The notes under the pieces were generated by a model. The model was not told where the DNA came from. It was given only the letters and a program-made list of their open reading frames with translations, and did no database searches. From Ancylobacter sp. IITR112 (GTDB taxonomy: Bacteria; Pseudomonadota; Alphaproteobacteria; Rhizobiales; Xanthobacteraceae): a stretch of DNA of 64,000 bases. The position numbers were made by a program, and so were the translations under genes. Location: NCBI RefSeq assembly GCF_041415945.1, contig NZ_JBGCUS010000001.1, positions 2,294,001 through 2,358,000 of the forward strand. Reading direction: 5' to 3'. Each line of letters begins with the position of its first letter. Within the stretch, counting starts at the first letter, position 1. Shown piece by piece: positions 51,613 to 61,246 of the stretch.

Positions 51613-54405
51613 TCACCCCGAGTTCCGCAGCCCGGCGGAAATGCCGTTGATGGTGAGCTGGATGCCCTGCAGCACCTTCTCGTCCGTGTCATTGGCGCGG
51701 TATTTGCGCAGGAGGCCGACCTGCACATGGTTGAGCGGGTCGATATAGGGGAAGCGGGCGCGGATCGAGCGTTCCAGCAACGGGTTGGAGCCGAGCAGCG
51801 CCGGCTGCTGCGAGATCGCCAGCAGCGCGTCGATGGCGCCCTGATGCTCGGCGCGGATGCGGCCGAAAATGCTCTCGCGCAATTCCGCATCCTCCACCAG
51901 CGCGGCATAGCGCGAGGCGATGGCGATGGAGCTCTTCGACAGCACCATGTCCATATTGGAAAGCTGGGTGCGGAAGAACGGCCATTCGCGATACATTTCC
52001 TGCAGGAGCGGCAGGCCGTCCGGATGCGCCTTCAGCCAGTGCCGCACCGCCGTGCCGAAGCCATACCAGCCCGGCAGCATCAGCCGGCACTGCGCCCAGG
52101 AGAACACCCAGGGAATGGCGCGCAGATCCTCGATCCGCCGCGTCTTCTTGCGCGAGGCGGGGCGCGAGCCGATGTTCAGCGTCGCGATCTCGTTGATGAC
52201 CGTCGATTCCCAGAAATAATCCTCGAAGCGCGGCGTCTCGTAGACCAGCGCGCGATAGGCGGCGAAGGCAGCGTCGGAGAGTTCCTCCATCACCGTGAGG
52301 TATTCCTCGCGCGGCGCCTTGGCGTCGCCGGAGAGCAGCGTCGCCTCCATCGTCGCGGCAGCCAGGATTTCGAGATTGCCGCGCCCCACCGCCGGGTTGG
52401 AATATTTGGACGAGATGATCTCGCCCTGCTCGGTGATGCGGATCTGCCCCTGCACCGCCCCGCCCGGCTGGGCGAGGATGGCGTCGTAGCTCGGCCCGCC
52501 GCCACGCCCCACCGAGCCGCCGCGCCCGTGGAACAGGCGCAGCCGCACGCCATGGCGCTTGAACACCTCGATCAGCTCGATCTCGGCCTTGTAGAGTTCC
52601 CAGCCGGAGGTCAGGAAGCCGCCATCCTTGTTGCTGTCGGAATAGCCGAGCATGACCTCCTGCATGCCGCCGCGGCTGTCGACCAGCTTGCGGTATTCCG
52701 GCAGGCGGAACATCTGCTCCATCACCTTCGCCGCGTTGCGCAGGTCGCCAATGGTCTCGAACAGCGGCACGATATTGACCGACGAGGCGCCGGCGGGGTC
52801 GACCAGGCCGACCTCCTTCAGCAGCAGCGCCAGCTCCAGCATGTCGGAGACGCTCTCCGCCTTGGAGATGATGCAGGTCTGGATCGCCTCCGGGCCGTAG
52901 ATCGCGTGAATGCGGGCGCAGGTGCGCAGCATGGCGAGTTCACCCACCGTCTCGTCGGCATAGGCGGCGAAGGGGGAGGTGAGCGGGCGCGCCGTGGTGA
53001 GTTCGCGCAGCAGCAGCGCGACGCGGGTGCCCTCGGGCAGCGCCTTGTAATTCGTGCCGGGAGCGGCAACCTCGAACAGTTCGGCGACGCAGCGCTCATG
53101 CACGTCGGAATTCTGCCGGGAATCGAGCACGGCGAGGTGGAAGCCGAAGGCATCCACCGCGCGACGCAGCGCGCGCAGCTTGCCACCGGCGATCACGCCG
53201 GAGCGGTGCGCCTTCAGCGAGGCGTCGATGATGTCGAGATCGGCACGCAGCTCCGCCGCCGAGCCATAGGGCCGGGCCGCCGGCATCTGGGTGATGCCGA
53301 GAAGATCGGCCACTTCCAGCCGGAAGGCGGTGGCACGCAGGCGCGAGGCAATGGCGGTGACGGCGAGCCGGTAGGGCTCGTTGCGCCGGTGGGGCGAAAG
53401 ATCGGGCGAGGCATCGACCAGCGCCAGCAGGTCGCTCGACACGCTGACCCGGATGGTGCTGATGGAGAGTTCGGCGCCGAGGCTGTCGAGTTCTTCGAGA
53501 TAGAAGCGCACCGCCTGCGCGCTCTGCATCCGCATGGTCTCGCGCGTCACCTCGGCAGTGACGAAGGGATTGCCGTCACGGTCGCCGCCGATCCAGCTCC
53601 CGACGCGCAGGAAAGAGGCAATTTCCGGCGCGTCGCCGGCGCAGCCTTCCATCGCCGCCAGCCGGTCTTCCAGCGCGGCATAGAGCGCGGGCAACTGGCG
53701 CAGGAAGGTGTAGTCGTAATAGGCGAGGCCGTTCGCCACCTCGTCCAGCACCGTCAGCTTGGTCCGGCGCAGCAGGTTGGTCTGCCACAGCATCAACACG
53801 CGGCGGCGCAGCTCCGCCGCCGCCATCTCCTGCTCGTCGGGCGTCGGCTCGCGGCGGGAACGGTCGGCCAGCAGTTCGGCCACCTTCATTTCATGGGTCA
53901 GGGTGGAGCGGCGGCGCACCTCGGTCGGGTGGGCGGTAAGCACCGGGCTCGCCAGGGCGGTTTCGAAGAAGGCGCGCAGATCGGCGGTGGAAATGCCCGC
54001 CGCGCGCGCCCGCTCCAGCGCCCGCGCCACTGTGGCCGGCCCCGTCGCGCTGCCATTCACCGCCGCCGCCCGCATGCGGCGGATGACGTTCTGGTCCTCG
54101 GCGATATTGGCGAGATGCGAGAAATAGGAGAAGGCGCGGACGATGGAGATCGTCTGGTCCGGCCCGAGATCGCTCAGTATCGCTTCGAGTTCGTGGCGGG
54201 CGCCCTCGTCCTCCTCGCGGTGGAAGCGGGTGGAAACCCGGCGGATATGCTCCACCAGCTCATAGGTCGGCTCGCCTTCCTGGTCGCGCAGCGTGTCGCC
54301 CAGCACGCGGCCGAGCATACGAATGTCCTCGCGCAGCGACAGGTCGAGTTCGCCATCGGCTTCGGGTTCGGCATCGGAAAGGGCGATGGTCAGGGCAACG
54401 GACAT
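51613..54405 (-). CDS. ppc: phosphoenolpyruvate carboxylase
   Basis: The 930-residue enzyme adds bicarbonate to PEP to make oxaloacetate. Catalytic segments are [15 protein letters not shown] (catalytic His), [56 protein letters not shown] (the catalytic [10 protein letters not shown] loop), and [22 protein letters not shown]. Length and C-terminal NSG fit the bacterial family. The ATG at 54405 has AAGGAG nine bases upstream. Allosteric regulation cannot be seen. Confidence 0.97.
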   Translation of the reverse strand: MSVALTIALSDAEPEADGELDLSLREDIRMLGRVLGDTLRDQEGEPTYELVEHIRRVSTRFHREEDEGARHELEAILSDLGPDQTISIVRAFSYFSHLANIAEDQNVIRRMRAAAVNGSATGPATVARALERARAAGISTADLRAFFETALASPVLTAHPTEVRRRSTLTHEMKVAELLADRSRREPTPDEQEMAAAELRRRVLMLWQTNLLRRTKLTVLDEVANGLAYYDYTFLRQLPALYAALEDRLAAMEGCAGDAPEIASFLRVGSWIGGDRDGNPFVTAEVTRETMRMQSAQAVRFYLEELDSLGAELSISTIRVSVSSDLLALVDASPDLSPHRRNEPYRLAVTAIASRLRATAFRLEVADLLGITQMPAARPYGSAAELRADLDIIDASLKAHRSGVIAGGKLRALRRAVDAFGFHLAVLDSRQNSDVHERCVAELFEVAAPGTNYKALPEGTRVALLLRELTTARPLTSPFAAYADETVGELAMLRTCARIHAIYGPEAIQTCIISKAESVSDMLELALLLKEVGLVDPAGASSVNIVPLFETIGDLRNAAKVMEQMFRLPEYRKLVDSRGGMQEVMLGYSDSNKDGGFLTSGWELYKAEIELIEVFKRHGVRLRLFHGRGGSVGRGGGPSYDAILAQPGGAVQGQIRITEQGEIISSKYSNPAVGRGNLEILAAATMEATLLSGDAKAPREEYLTVMEELSDAAFAAYRALVYETPRFEDYFWESTVINEIATLNIGSRPASRKKTRRIEDLRAIPWVFSWAQCRLMLPGWYGFGTAVRHWLKAHPDGLPLLQEMYREWPFFRTQLSNMDMVLSKSSIAIASRYAALVEDAELRESIFGRIRAEHQGAIDALLAISQQPALLGSNPLLERSIRARFPYIDPLNHVQVGLLRKYRANDTDEKVLQGIQLTINGISAGLRNSG

Positions 54406-54808
54406 GGCGATACTCCTTAAGGCGTAGGCAACTTAGCAATTAGCATGCCGTGGATGACACCCGTGCGGTCGCCTTTATCCCCGGCAAGGCGCGGCGCGCC
54501 GGGGCGCGAGAGCGTCGCGGCCCGGCTTGCGCCGCCTTCCGCCGGCGCGAACTGAGGCCATTGGGCCACACCCGAAAGGTTTCGCGCCATTGCCGCAGAG
54601 CCGCCCCGATTGTGAACGAATCCCCCGCCAGGATGAACGCCATGCTCAGGAAAGCTTCATGGTTGAGGGTTCATAAAGAGCATCAGGAGCGCCGGCCTGC
54701 GGCGGTGCTCTTTGGAACAGAGGGCCGAGAGGCCGTGTTGACCCGATAAGGCCGGCCGCGTGGCCGGGTATGACTCACAGCGTAAAGCGTCTCAGGAAGG
54801 ACTTTCAA
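54406..54808. other. 403-bp region between ppc and a small plus-strand gene
   Basis: It contains the ppc promoter and the promoter of the gene at 54809. The hairpin at 54677-54711 (AGAGCA...CGCCG/CGGCG...TGCTCT, then TTT) and CCGGCC-GCGT-GGCCGG at 54752-54767 are the only clear structures. An open frame at 54450-54749 is rich in Arg and Ala and is probably not translated. Confidence 0.5.
54677..54711 (+). terminator. branched hairpin in a gene-free stretch, possible terminator of an unseen transcript
   Basis: Outer AGAGCA/TGCTCT and inner CGCCG/CGGCG arms with internal mismatches, followed by TTT. No gene ends just before it on the plus strand, so it could end a small RNA. Read on the minus strand it is followed by TTTAT. 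Confidence 0.35.
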
Positions 54809-54982
54809 ATGCCCCCCGTCATGAACCGAAATGAGGTTCAGGCCCCCCTCGCTTCCCCCCAGCCGAAGACTTCCTATACCGGCGCCCTCTCGCCGCTGCG
54901 TCCCGCCGACGCGCGCGAGAAGAAGCCGGTGATCGCGCCGACGGGCTCGATCGCGGCGATCGAATCGCGGCTCGGCTTCTGA
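54809..54982 (+). CDS. 57-residue protein of unknown function
   Basis: The product (MPPVMNRNEVQAPLASP...) is Pro/Ala-rich and has no membrane segment. ATG at 54809 is preceded by AGGAAGGAC, a good ribosome-binding site, and its 5' region carries a GC hairpin. I do not recognise it. A hairpin-rich, gene-poor promoter region suggests regulated expression of a small protein. Confidence 0.5.
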   Translation: MPPVMNRNEVQAPLASPQPKTSYTGALSPLRPADAREKKPVIAPTGSIAAIESRLGF

Positions 54983-55287
54983 GTCTGGTCTGCCCCCGCC
55001 GGGCGCGCGACGCTTCAATGGCGCCGCGCGGCTGCAACGAGCCGTGGCGACGCTGGATGTCGGCGCCAGCAGGCAGCCTCGCCCGGGCGCCGGCTTCGTA
55101 GCGCAGGGCGCCGGTTTCACGGGATTGTGTCCCGCCCGCAAAGCGCGACGTGGCGCCGGCCCCGGCGCCACTGATGCCCCAGCACCCGGCGCAAGCCGGT
55201 GGCAGGGGCTGGATTCCGGCCCGCTTCTCCCCATATGGATGACGTTGCGGCAACTCCGCACGAAACCCTACGAGAGAGGCCAAGCCC

Positions 55288-56298
55288 TTGCTTTTCCCGC
55301 GTTCGCGTCCCTTCGCCCTGCGTCTGATGATCGGCGCTCTGTTCATCGCCGCCGGCGTGCTGGTGGCGACCGACTTTGCCGAGGCCCGCGCCGGCCGCAG
55401 CGGAAGCTTCGGCAGCCGCGGCACACGTAGCTGGTCGACGCCCGCTCCCACGCCGACCGCACCCACCGCCCAGCCGCTGCAGCGCTCCGCAACCCCGCAG
55501 AACCAGGCCGCGACCGCCGCCCGGGCGCCCGGCGCGCAGCCGCGCGGCTTCTTCAATCGCGGCGGCTTCATGGGCGGGTTGATGGGGGGCCTGCTTGGAG
55601 CCGGCCTTTTCGGCCTGCTGATGGGCTCCGGCTTCTTCTACGGCCTTGGCAGCCTCGCCGGCATTCTCGGCCTGCTGCTGCAGGTGGCGCTCATCTTCAT
55701 CGTCGTCCGGCTGGTGATGGGTTGGCTGCGCTCGCGCAACCAGCCCTCCTATGCCGGCGGCGCGCGGCCTGATCCGTTGAACCGGGACGCGATGAACGGT
55801 GCCGGCCCCACCGCGCAGCCTGGCGCCATGGGCGGCGCCATGAGCGGCGGCGCCGCTCCCCGGGCCGGCTTCGGCACCGCCCCGCGCGGCAAGCCGATCA
55901 AGCTGGAAGGCTCAGACTTCGACACTTTCGAGCGCAGCCTCACCGAGGTGCAGGCCGCCTATAGCCGCGCCGACAAGGCCGCTCTTTCCACGCTGCTGAC
56001 GCCGGAAATGGCCGGTTATATGGGCGAGGAACTGGACGAGATGGCGCGCGACGGGCTGGAGAACCGCGTCACCGACGTGAAACTGCTGCAGGGCGACCTG
56101 TCCGAAGCCTGGTCGGAAGGCGACACGGAGTACGCCACCGTCGCCATGCGCTACGAGCTGAAGGACGTCACCCTCGACAAGGCCACCGGCCGCGTCGTGC
56201 AGGGCGACCCGGACCGGCTGGAGCAGGCGGTGGAGTTCTGGACCTTCGCCCGACCGCCGCGTGGCCAATGGAAGCTCAGCGCCATCCAGCAGGGCTGA
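55288..56298 (+). CDS. Tim44-like domain protein
   Basis: The 336-residue product begins with a hydrophobic signal/anchor (LRLMIGALFIAAGVLVATDFAEARA), then a Ser/Pro/Gln-rich linker, a glycine-rich membrane-type segment (GFMGGLMGGLLGAGLFGLLMGSGFFYGLGSLAGILGLLLQVALIFIVVRLVMGWL) and, from about residue 200, a Tim44-like domain (SDFDTFERSLTEVQAAYSRADKAALSTLLTPEMAGYMGEELDEMARDG). Such proteins are seen in alphaproteobacteria as membrane-anchored envelope factors of unknown function. The TTG at 55288 has GAGAGAGG upstream. Confidence 0.88.
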   Translation: MLFPRSRPFALRLMIGALFIAAGVLVATDFAEARAGRSGSFGSRGTRSWSTPAPTPTAPTAQPLQRSATPQNQAATAARAPGAQPRGFFNRGGFMGGLMGGLLGAGLFGLLMGSGFFYGLGSLAGILGLLLQVALIFIVVRLVMGWLRSRNQPSYAGGARPDPLNRDAMNGAGPTAQPGAMGGAMSGGAAPRAGFGTAPRGKPIKLEGSDFDTFERSLTEVQAAYSRADKAALSTLLTPEMAGYMGEELDEMARDGLENRVTDVKLLQGDLSEAWSEGDTEYATVAMRYELKDVTLDKATGRVVQGDPDRLEQAVEFWTFARPPRGQWKLSAIQQG

Positions 56299-56323
56299 AC
56301 GGCGGCCCTATCCGAAACAAGCG

Positions 56324-56349
56324 AAAGGGCGGCGCGGGCCGCCCTTTTT
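56324..56349 (+). terminator. intrinsic terminator of the Tim44-like gene, bidirectional
   Basis: AAAGGGCGGC (56324-56333) pairs with GCCGCCCTTT (56338-56347), followed by TT. The A-rich left arm also serves the opposite strand for the DUF805 gene. Confidence 0.8.
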
Positions 56350-56372
56350 CATGCGCGTCAGGCTCCCGCCCC

Positions 56373-56762
56373 TCAGCCCTGCAGCGGGTCCGGTCCGAAA
56401 CGGTTGGGGCCGGTCGTGCCCTTCACCATGAACCAGAAGAAGAGAATAAACACGCCGATGCCGGTGAGGCTGATCAGCAGCCACCAGCCGGTGCGATCCA
56501 TGTCATGGAAGCGCCGGACCCCGACAGCGAGCGAGGGAAGCAGCAGCGCCAGCCCGACCAGCGTGGTGATGGGGGTGAAGGCGTTGATCTCACCGAAGGT
56601 CAGCAGCGAGAACGCGCCGAACAGCGCGGTGTCGAGCACGCCCGCCGCGATATTCACCAGGATGTAGAACACGATGAACCACCAGTACTCCGAGCGCGGC
56701 GCGCGCCCGGTGAAGGTGGCGTATTGGCCGAGAACGCTGGAAACCGCCTGCGTGAAGGTCAT
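56373..56762 (-). CDS. DUF805 membrane protein, copy 2
   Basis: The 129-residue protein has four membrane helices and the DUF805 pattern: FTGRAPRSEYWWFIVFYILVNI, GLALLLPSLAVGVRRFHDMDRTGWWLLISL and the short polar tail. The conserved VRRFHDMDRTGWW motif is intact. It lies 97 bases downstream of the related gene at 56859 on the same strand; together they look like a tandem duplication (about 50% identity by eye across the core). Family function is unknown. Confidence 0.88.
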   Translation of the reverse strand: MTFTQAVSSVLGQYATFTGRAPRSEYWWFIVFYILVNIAAGVLDTALFGAFSLLTFGEINAFTPITTLVGLALLLPSLAVGVRRFHDMDRTGWWLLISLTGIGVFILFFWFMVKGTTGPNRFGPDPLQG

Positions 56763-56858
56763 CTCATCCCCCGTGCCTCATTGGCATCGCCGCCTATTCT
56801 TGGCACGAAAGCGGCGGAACACCATAGGGCCGGCAGGAGGCGCCTTCTTCGCTGTGGG

Positions 56859-57260
56859 TCAGGCTTGCAGCGGGTCAGCCCCGAAGCGGTTCGGGCCGGA
56901 GGTGCCCTTGAACATGAACCACATATACATGACCGCGACGCCGATGCCGGTGAAACAAATCAAAAACCACCAGCCGGTGCGGTCCATGTCATGGAAGCGG
57001 CGAACGCACACAGCGAGGAAAGGCATAGCCATGAAAAGGGCGGCCAGATGAGCGAGCGCCCGCGCTACGGCGGGAACCCCGTGCGGGCTACCAAAAACGA
57101 TCAAAAACAGAAAATAGCCGAGAAGCCCCGCAACTAAGACGACGCCCCAAATAGCAACAGTGTAAAATAAGACAAACCACCAAAATTCAGAACGAGAAGC
57201 GCGCCCTGAAAAGGTGGCGTACTTTCTGAGCGCACTGGAAGCAGCCTGCGCGAACGTCAT
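56859..57260 (-). CDS. DUF805 membrane protein, copy 1
   Basis: The 133-residue protein shares with its neighbour FSGRASRSEFWWFVLFYTVAIW, the AVCVRRFHDMDRTGWWFLICF core and the tail MWFMFKGTSGPNRFGADPLQA. Its 5' half has a noticeably higher AT content (ATAAAAA-rich codons) than the neighbour, consistent with older divergence or acquisition from a lower-GC source. The ATG at 57260 is 38 bases after the small protein gene at 57299. Confidence 0.85.
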   Translation of the reverse strand: MTFAQAASSALRKYATFSGRASRSEFWWFVLFYTVAIWGVVLVAGLLGYFLFLIVFGSPHGVPAVARALAHLAALFMAMPFLAVCVRRFHDMDRTGWWFLICFTGIGVAVMYMWFMFKGTSGPNRFGADPLQA

Positions 57261-57298
57261 TGATGATCCCCGATCACGACCTGACGGTGCATTCTACA

Positions 57299-57550
57299 TC
57301 AGCAACCGCGCCTCGCGAAGACAACCTCCTTCTTGAGCAGATCGATTCCATCAACGCGCCAGCCGGCATCCATCCAAGCATGGGCCTGGACATGCCGGCC
57401 ATTGATCTCATTGGCCCACCATGCCGGATAGCGATGAGCGCTCCCGGGAAGCGGGAACCGCAGCACAGCCTCAATCGCCGGAAAGTCGAGTGCCACCCGC
57501 CTGCCCGGCTGTCCCGCAAGATATGTCCCCAGCGGCTCGTACTTGCTCAT
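57299..57550 (-). CDS. 83-residue protein of a DUF7662-like type, downstream of uvrB
   Basis: The product reads MSKYEPLGTYLAGQPGRRVALDF, then PAWWANEINGRHVQAHAWMDAGWRVDGIDLLKKEVVFAR. The pattern, aromatic residues spaced in W-h....l.aGw.v..vdl....v.F.R, resembles the small DUF7662 family, often seen next to restriction or repair genes; I am not certain of the assignment. It starts six bases after the uvrB stop and probably belongs to the same transcript. No catalytic motif is visible. Confidence 0.6.
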   Translation of the reverse strand: MSKYEPLGTYLAGQPGRRVALDFPAIEAVLRFPLPGSAHRYPAWWANEINGRHVQAHAWMDAGWRVDGIDLLKKEVVFARRGC

Positions 57551-57556
57551 GTCCCC

Positions 57557-60157
57557 TCACCTTTTCGGCGCGCGCCTTCCGCCCTTGCGATAGCCCTTGG
57601 TCATTGGGTCCGGCCGTTCCGGGCGCACCCAGTCCTCCACCCGCAGCGGCTCCACCCGGTCGGTGCCGGGGCCCATATCGTCGAGCGACGGCTTCACGAT
57701 TCGCGACGTGCCGGACGGCCCGAACATGGAAGGCTCGCCCGGCTCGTAAGCCGCCTGCGCCTCGTCGGCCCGCGCCTCGTGGCCGGAGGAGACATGGCCG
57801 GGCGAGGAGCGCCGGCCGGAGGTGCCGCCTTTGCCCTTCTTCTCCGGCAGATTGGCGGCGCGGCCATATTTGCGCTCGCCGCGATAGCCGCCGGTGCGCT
57901 CGTCCACGCTGTCCTGCCGCGCCAGCGGATCGTCGGAGAGCACCAGCTCGGTGGCCTGCAAGCGCTTGATCTCGTCGCGCAGCCGCGCGGCCTGCTCGAA
58001 GTCGAGATCGGCCGCCGCCTTGCGCATGCGCTTTTCCATGTCGGCGATCACGGTGGCGAGGTTGTTGCCATAGGTGGCGGCGCCTTCGGCGAGGCCGGTA
58101 TCGACCGTCACATGGTCGCGCTCATAGACGCTGTTGAGAATATCGCCGATCGCCTTGCGCACCGTCTCCGGGGTGATGCCGTTCTCGGTGTTCCAGGCGA
58201 TCTGCTTCTCGCGGCGGCGCTGCGTCTCCGCCATCGCCCGCTCCATCGAGCCGGTGATGTTGTCGGCATAGAGCAGCACCCGCCCGTCGACATTGCGCGC
58301 GGCGCGGCCGATGGTCTGGATCAGCGAGGTTTCCGAGCGCAGGAAGCCTTCCTTGTCGGCATCGAGGATCGCCACCAGCCCGCATTCGGGAATGTCGAGG
58401 CCCTCGCGCAGCAGGTTGATGCCGATCAGCACGTCGAAGGCGCCGAGTCGCAGATCGCGCAGGATTTCGATGCGCTCGATCGTGTCGATGTCCGAATGCA
58501 TGTAGCGCACGCGGATGCCGTTCTCGTGCAGATATTCCGTCAGGTCCTCGGCCATGCGCTTGGTGAGCACCGTCACCAGCGTGCGATAGCCCTTCGCCGT
58601 GGTGGCGCGCACCTCGCCGAGCAGGTCGTCGACCTGGGTGCGCGCCGGGCGCACCTCGACCTCGGGATCGACAAGACCGGTGGGGCGGATCACCTGTTCC
58701 ACGAACACGCCGCCGGTACGCTCCATCTCCCATTTGCCGGGCGTCGCCGAGACGTGCACGGTCTGCGGCCGCATCGCCTCCCATTCCTCGAAGCGAAGCG
58801 GCCGGTTGTCCATGCAGCTCGGCAGGCGAAAGCCATATTCCGCCAGCGTCGCCTTGCGGCGGAAGTCGCCGCGATACATGGCGCCGATCTGCGGCACGGT
58901 GACGTGGCTCTCGTCACAGAAGATCAGCGCGTTGTCGGGCACATATTCGAACAGGGTCGGCGGCGGCTCGCCCGGCTGGCGGCCGGTAAGCCAGCGCGAA
59001 TAGTTCTCGATGCCGGCGCAGCTTCCCGTCGCCTCCATCATCTCGATGTCGAAGGTGCAGCGCTGTTCCAGCCGCTGCGCTTCCAACAGCCGGCCCATGG
59101 CGTTGAACTCGTCGAGCCGCATCTTCAGCTCGGCCTTGATGCCCTGGATGGCCTGAATCAGTGTCGGGCGCGGCGTCACATAGTGCGAATTGGCGTAGAG
59201 CTTGACGAATTTCAGGTCCTGCGACTTCTGGCCGGTCAGCGGATCGAATTCCTGGATGCTCTCCACCTCGTCGCCGAACAGCGAGACGCGCCAGGCCCGG
59301 TCCTCGTAATGCGCCGGGAAAATCTCGATCACGTCGCCACGCACCCGGAAGGTGCCGCGGCCGAAATCGCCCTGGGTGCGCTTGTATTGCAGCGCCACGA
59401 GATCGGCGAGCAAAGCGCGCTGGTCGATGCGCTCCCCCACCTCGATCTTGAAGGTCATCGAGGCATAGGTTTCGACCGAGCCGATACCGTAGATGCAGGA
59501 GACCGAGGCGACGATGATCACATCGTCGCGTTCCAGCAGCGAGCGCGTGGCGGAGTGGCGCATGCGGTCGATCTGTTCGTTGATCGACGATTCCTTCTCG
59601 ATGAAGGTGTCGGTGCGCGGCACATAGGCTTCGGGCTGGTAGTAGTCGTAATAGGAGACGAAATACTCCACCGCATTGTCGGGGAAGAAGCTCTTGAACT
59701 CGCCATAGAGCTGCGCCGCCAGCGTCTTGTTCGGCGCCAGCACCAGCGCCGGGCGCTGCAGGCGCTGGATCACGTTGGCCATGGTGAAGGTCTTGCCCGA
59801 GCCGGTGACGCCCAGCAGCACCTGGTCGCGCTCGCCCTCCTGCGCCGCCTTGCACAGTTCCTCGATCGCCTGCGGCTGGTCGCCATTGGGCGTGTAGTCG
59901 GACTTCAGCACGAATTTGACGCCGCCTTCGGATTTCTCCGGCCGCGCCGGGCGATGCGGCACCCAGAGCTGGCCGTCCACTTCGGGCCGGCCGCCCTCGA
60001 TCAGCGCCGACAGCGCGGCGACGGTGGCGGAGGCGCCCGAGGTCGGCGCCACGCCGAGCTTTTCGGCAAGGGCGGGATCGAGCGTGGCGGATTGCGCGGG
60101 CTCGAAAGCGCGCTGGGAGCGCTCGGAGAATCCGCCGGGACGTGCTGCTTTGGCCAT
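57557..60157 (-). CDS. uvrB: excinuclease ABC subunit UvrB
   Basis: The 866-residue DNA-damage helicase has Walker A GVTGSGKT (116-123), [28 protein letters not shown], beta-hairpin region, RLRQGDFG-like [69 protein letters not shown] and a UVR domain near residue 720 ([25 protein letters not shown]). It carries about 90 extra residues before the core and about 110 after the UVR domain, both charged and Pro-rich, as in other Hyphomicrobiales. The ATG at 60157 was chosen since upstream codons lack homology. Confidence 0.96.
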   Translation of the reverse strand: MAKAARPGGFSERSQRAFEPAQSATLDPALAEKLGVAPTSGASATVAALSALIEGGRPEVDGQLWVPHRPARPEKSEGGVKFVLKSDYTPNGDQPQAIEELCKAAQEGERDQVLLGVTGSGKTFTMANVIQRLQRPALVLAPNKTLAAQLYGEFKSFFPDNAVEYFVSYYDYYQPEAYVPRTDTFIEKESSINEQIDRMRHSATRSLLERDDVIIVASVSCIYGIGSVETYASMTFKIEVGERIDQRALLADLVALQYKRTQGDFGRGTFRVRGDVIEIFPAHYEDRAWRVSLFGDEVESIQEFDPLTGQKSQDLKFVKLYANSHYVTPRPTLIQAIQGIKAELKMRLDEFNAMGRLLEAQRLEQRCTFDIEMMEATGSCAGIENYSRWLTGRQPGEPPPTLFEYVPDNALIFCDESHVTVPQIGAMYRGDFRRKATLAEYGFRLPSCMDNRPLRFEEWEAMRPQTVHVSATPGKWEMERTGGVFVEQVIRPTGLVDPEVEVRPARTQVDDLLGEVRATTAKGYRTLVTVLTKRMAEDLTEYLHENGIRVRYMHSDIDTIERIEILRDLRLGAFDVLIGINLLREGLDIPECGLVAILDADKEGFLRSETSLIQTIGRAARNVDGRVLLYADNITGSMERAMAETQRRREKQIAWNTENGITPETVRKAIGDILNSVYERDHVTVDTGLAEGAATYGNNLATVIADMEKRMRKAAADLDFEQAARLRDEIKRLQATELVLSDDPLARQDSVDERTGGYRGERKYGRAANLPEKKGKGGTSGRRSSPGHVSSGHEARADEAQAAYEPGEPSMFGPSGTSRIVKPSLDDMGPGTDRVEPLRVEDWVRPERPDPMTKGYRKGGRRAPKR

Positions 60158-60405
60158 GGCCGCAATATGGGGTGCGGCGGCGGCGGTGGGAAGAGCCGCC
60201 GGCGCGCGGCGGCCCCGGCCGTTCCGGTCGCCCGCACAGCGGCAGCACATCACAGTTTGCGCGCCGGAGATACGTGCCTTTTATATAGGCATATTGGTAT
60301 GATGGAGCGGATGGTGCACCCTGTCGCTCCCGGGTACCTGAGACGAACATTCTCATAGACTATTGATTTTCAACATTTAAATTAGTCACGCCCGCAAGGC
60401 ACGAG

Positions 60406-60421
60406 CGGCACGCTTTCTGCA
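60406..60421 (+). promoter_or_regulatory. sigma-54-type promoter of the cysteine hydrolase/permease operon
   Basis: CGGCACG-CTTT-CTGCA matches TGGCACG-N4-TTGCA except at two positions; GG (60407-60408) and GC (60419-60420) are 12 bases apart as required. It lies 37 bases upstream of the start codon and has the same CTGCA end as the promoter at 33357. Confidence 0.7.
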
Positions 60422-60437
60422 TGCACCATTGCATGCA
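60418..60437. repeat. two palindromic octamers TGCATGCA spaced by four bases
   Basis: TGCATGCA at 60418-60425 and 60430-60437, separated by CCAT. The first overlaps the -12 element of the sigma-54 promoter and the second covers the expected start of transcription. This is the placement of a repressor operator. Confidence 0.55.
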
Positions 60438-60457
60438 ACGAACAAGGCAGGCCGCTC

Positions 60458-61171
60458 ATGCCCGCGACACCGTCCGAAGCCCTCCTCGCCGCCGAGCCCG
60501 CGCCGCTCGCTTTCGCCCCGGCCCGCGCGGCGCTGATCATCATCGACATGCAGCGCGATTTCCTGGAGCCCGGCGGCTTCGGCGAGACGCTGGGCAATGA
60601 CGTGTCGCGGCTGCAGGCGGCGGTGGAGCCCTGCAAGGCCGTGCTCGCCGCCGCCCGCGCGGCCGGCCTCCTCGTCATCCACACCCGCGAGGGCCATCGC
60701 CCGGACATGATGGACGCCCCGCCGGCCAAGGTGGAGCGCGGCTCGCCCACGGCCCGCATCGGCTGCGCCGGGCCGATGGGGCGCATCCTCATTCGCGGCG
60801 AGCCCGGCCACGACATCATCGCCGAACTCGCCCCCGCGCCTGGGGAGCCGGTGCTCGACAAGCCCGGCAAGGGCGCGTTCTACCAGACCGACCTCGAACT
60901 CATGCTGAAGAACCGGGGCATCGACACGCTGCTGGTGGCCGGCGTCACCACCGAGGTCTGCGTCCACACCACCATCCGCGAGGGCAATGACCGCGGCTAT
61001 CGCTGCGTCGCGCTGGCCGATTGCTGCGCCTCCTACATCCCCGAATTTCACCGCGTCGGGCTGGAGATGATCAAGGCGCAGGGCGGCATTTTCGGCTGGG
61101 TGTCGGATTCCGCCGCCCTGCTCGCCGCGCTCCCCGCCCCGCCCGCCTCGGCCTCGGCCAGCGCTGCCTGA
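60458..61171 (+). CDS. isochorismatase-family cysteine hydrolase, biuret-hydrolase-like
   Basis: The 237-residue cytosolic enzyme has the catalytic triad of the family: Asp30 in IIIDMQRDF, Lys135 in LDKPGKGAF and Cys168 in GVTTEVCVHTTIRE. The segments HTREGHRPDM, GRILIRGEPGHDII and IPEFHRVGLEMIKAQGGIFGWVSDS resemble biuret hydrolase and N-carbamoyl-amide hydrolases more than classical isochorismatase. Such enzymes release ammonia or carbamate from urea derivatives of purine, pyrimidine or triazine breakdown. The exact substrate is unproven. ATG at 60458 lies behind a sigma-54 promoter. The next gene is a permease 75 bases downstream. Confidence 0.88.
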   Translation: MPATPSEALLAAEPAPLAFAPARAALIIIDMQRDFLEPGGFGETLGNDVSRLQAAVEPCKAVLAAARAAGLLVIHTREGHRPDMMDAPPAKVERGSPTARIGCAGPMGRILIRGEPGHDIIAELAPAPGEPVLDKPGKGAFYQTDLELMLKNRGIDTLLVAGVTTEVCVHTTIREGNDRGYRCVALADCCASYIPEFHRVGLEMIKAQGGIFGWVSDSAALLAALPAPPASASASAA

Positions 61172-61246
61172 ACCCGCCTGCCGCCTCCGGCGCACGGCGC
61201 CGCTTTCACCGCGTCCCCGTCATTCGTTCTTCGAGGGATACCGAGC

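Larger units (their letters stand above)
60158..60457. other. 300-bp divergent region with AT-rich core and sigma-54 promoter
   Basis: The segment 60270-60300 (TTTATATAGGCATATTGGTATG) and 60360-60385 are AT-rich and likely hold the uvrB promoter and upstream elements. A palindrome GGTGCACC lies at 60313-60320 and resembles half of an NtrC site. The sigma-54 promoter is listed separately. Confidence 0.6.

Noticed and set aside
51370..54420. 1016-codon open frame on the plus strand opposite ppc
   Set aside because: Shadow of ppc; Gln/His/Arg-rich with no protein family and no ribosome-binding site.
54450..54749. 99-codon open frame in the promoter region of ppc
   Set aside because: Arg- and Ala-rich with no ribosome-binding site, spanning two hairpins; more likely untranslated.
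60313..60320. NtrC site upstream of the sigma-54 hydrolase promoter
   Set aside because: Only one half-site-like palindrome (GGTGCACC) is present; the second half at the proper spacing is missing, so it is not called.
57260..60358. 1032-codon open frame on the plus strand opposite uvrB
   Set aside because: Composition mirrors the uvrB codons and contains no conserved motif; uvrB is unmistakable on the other strand.
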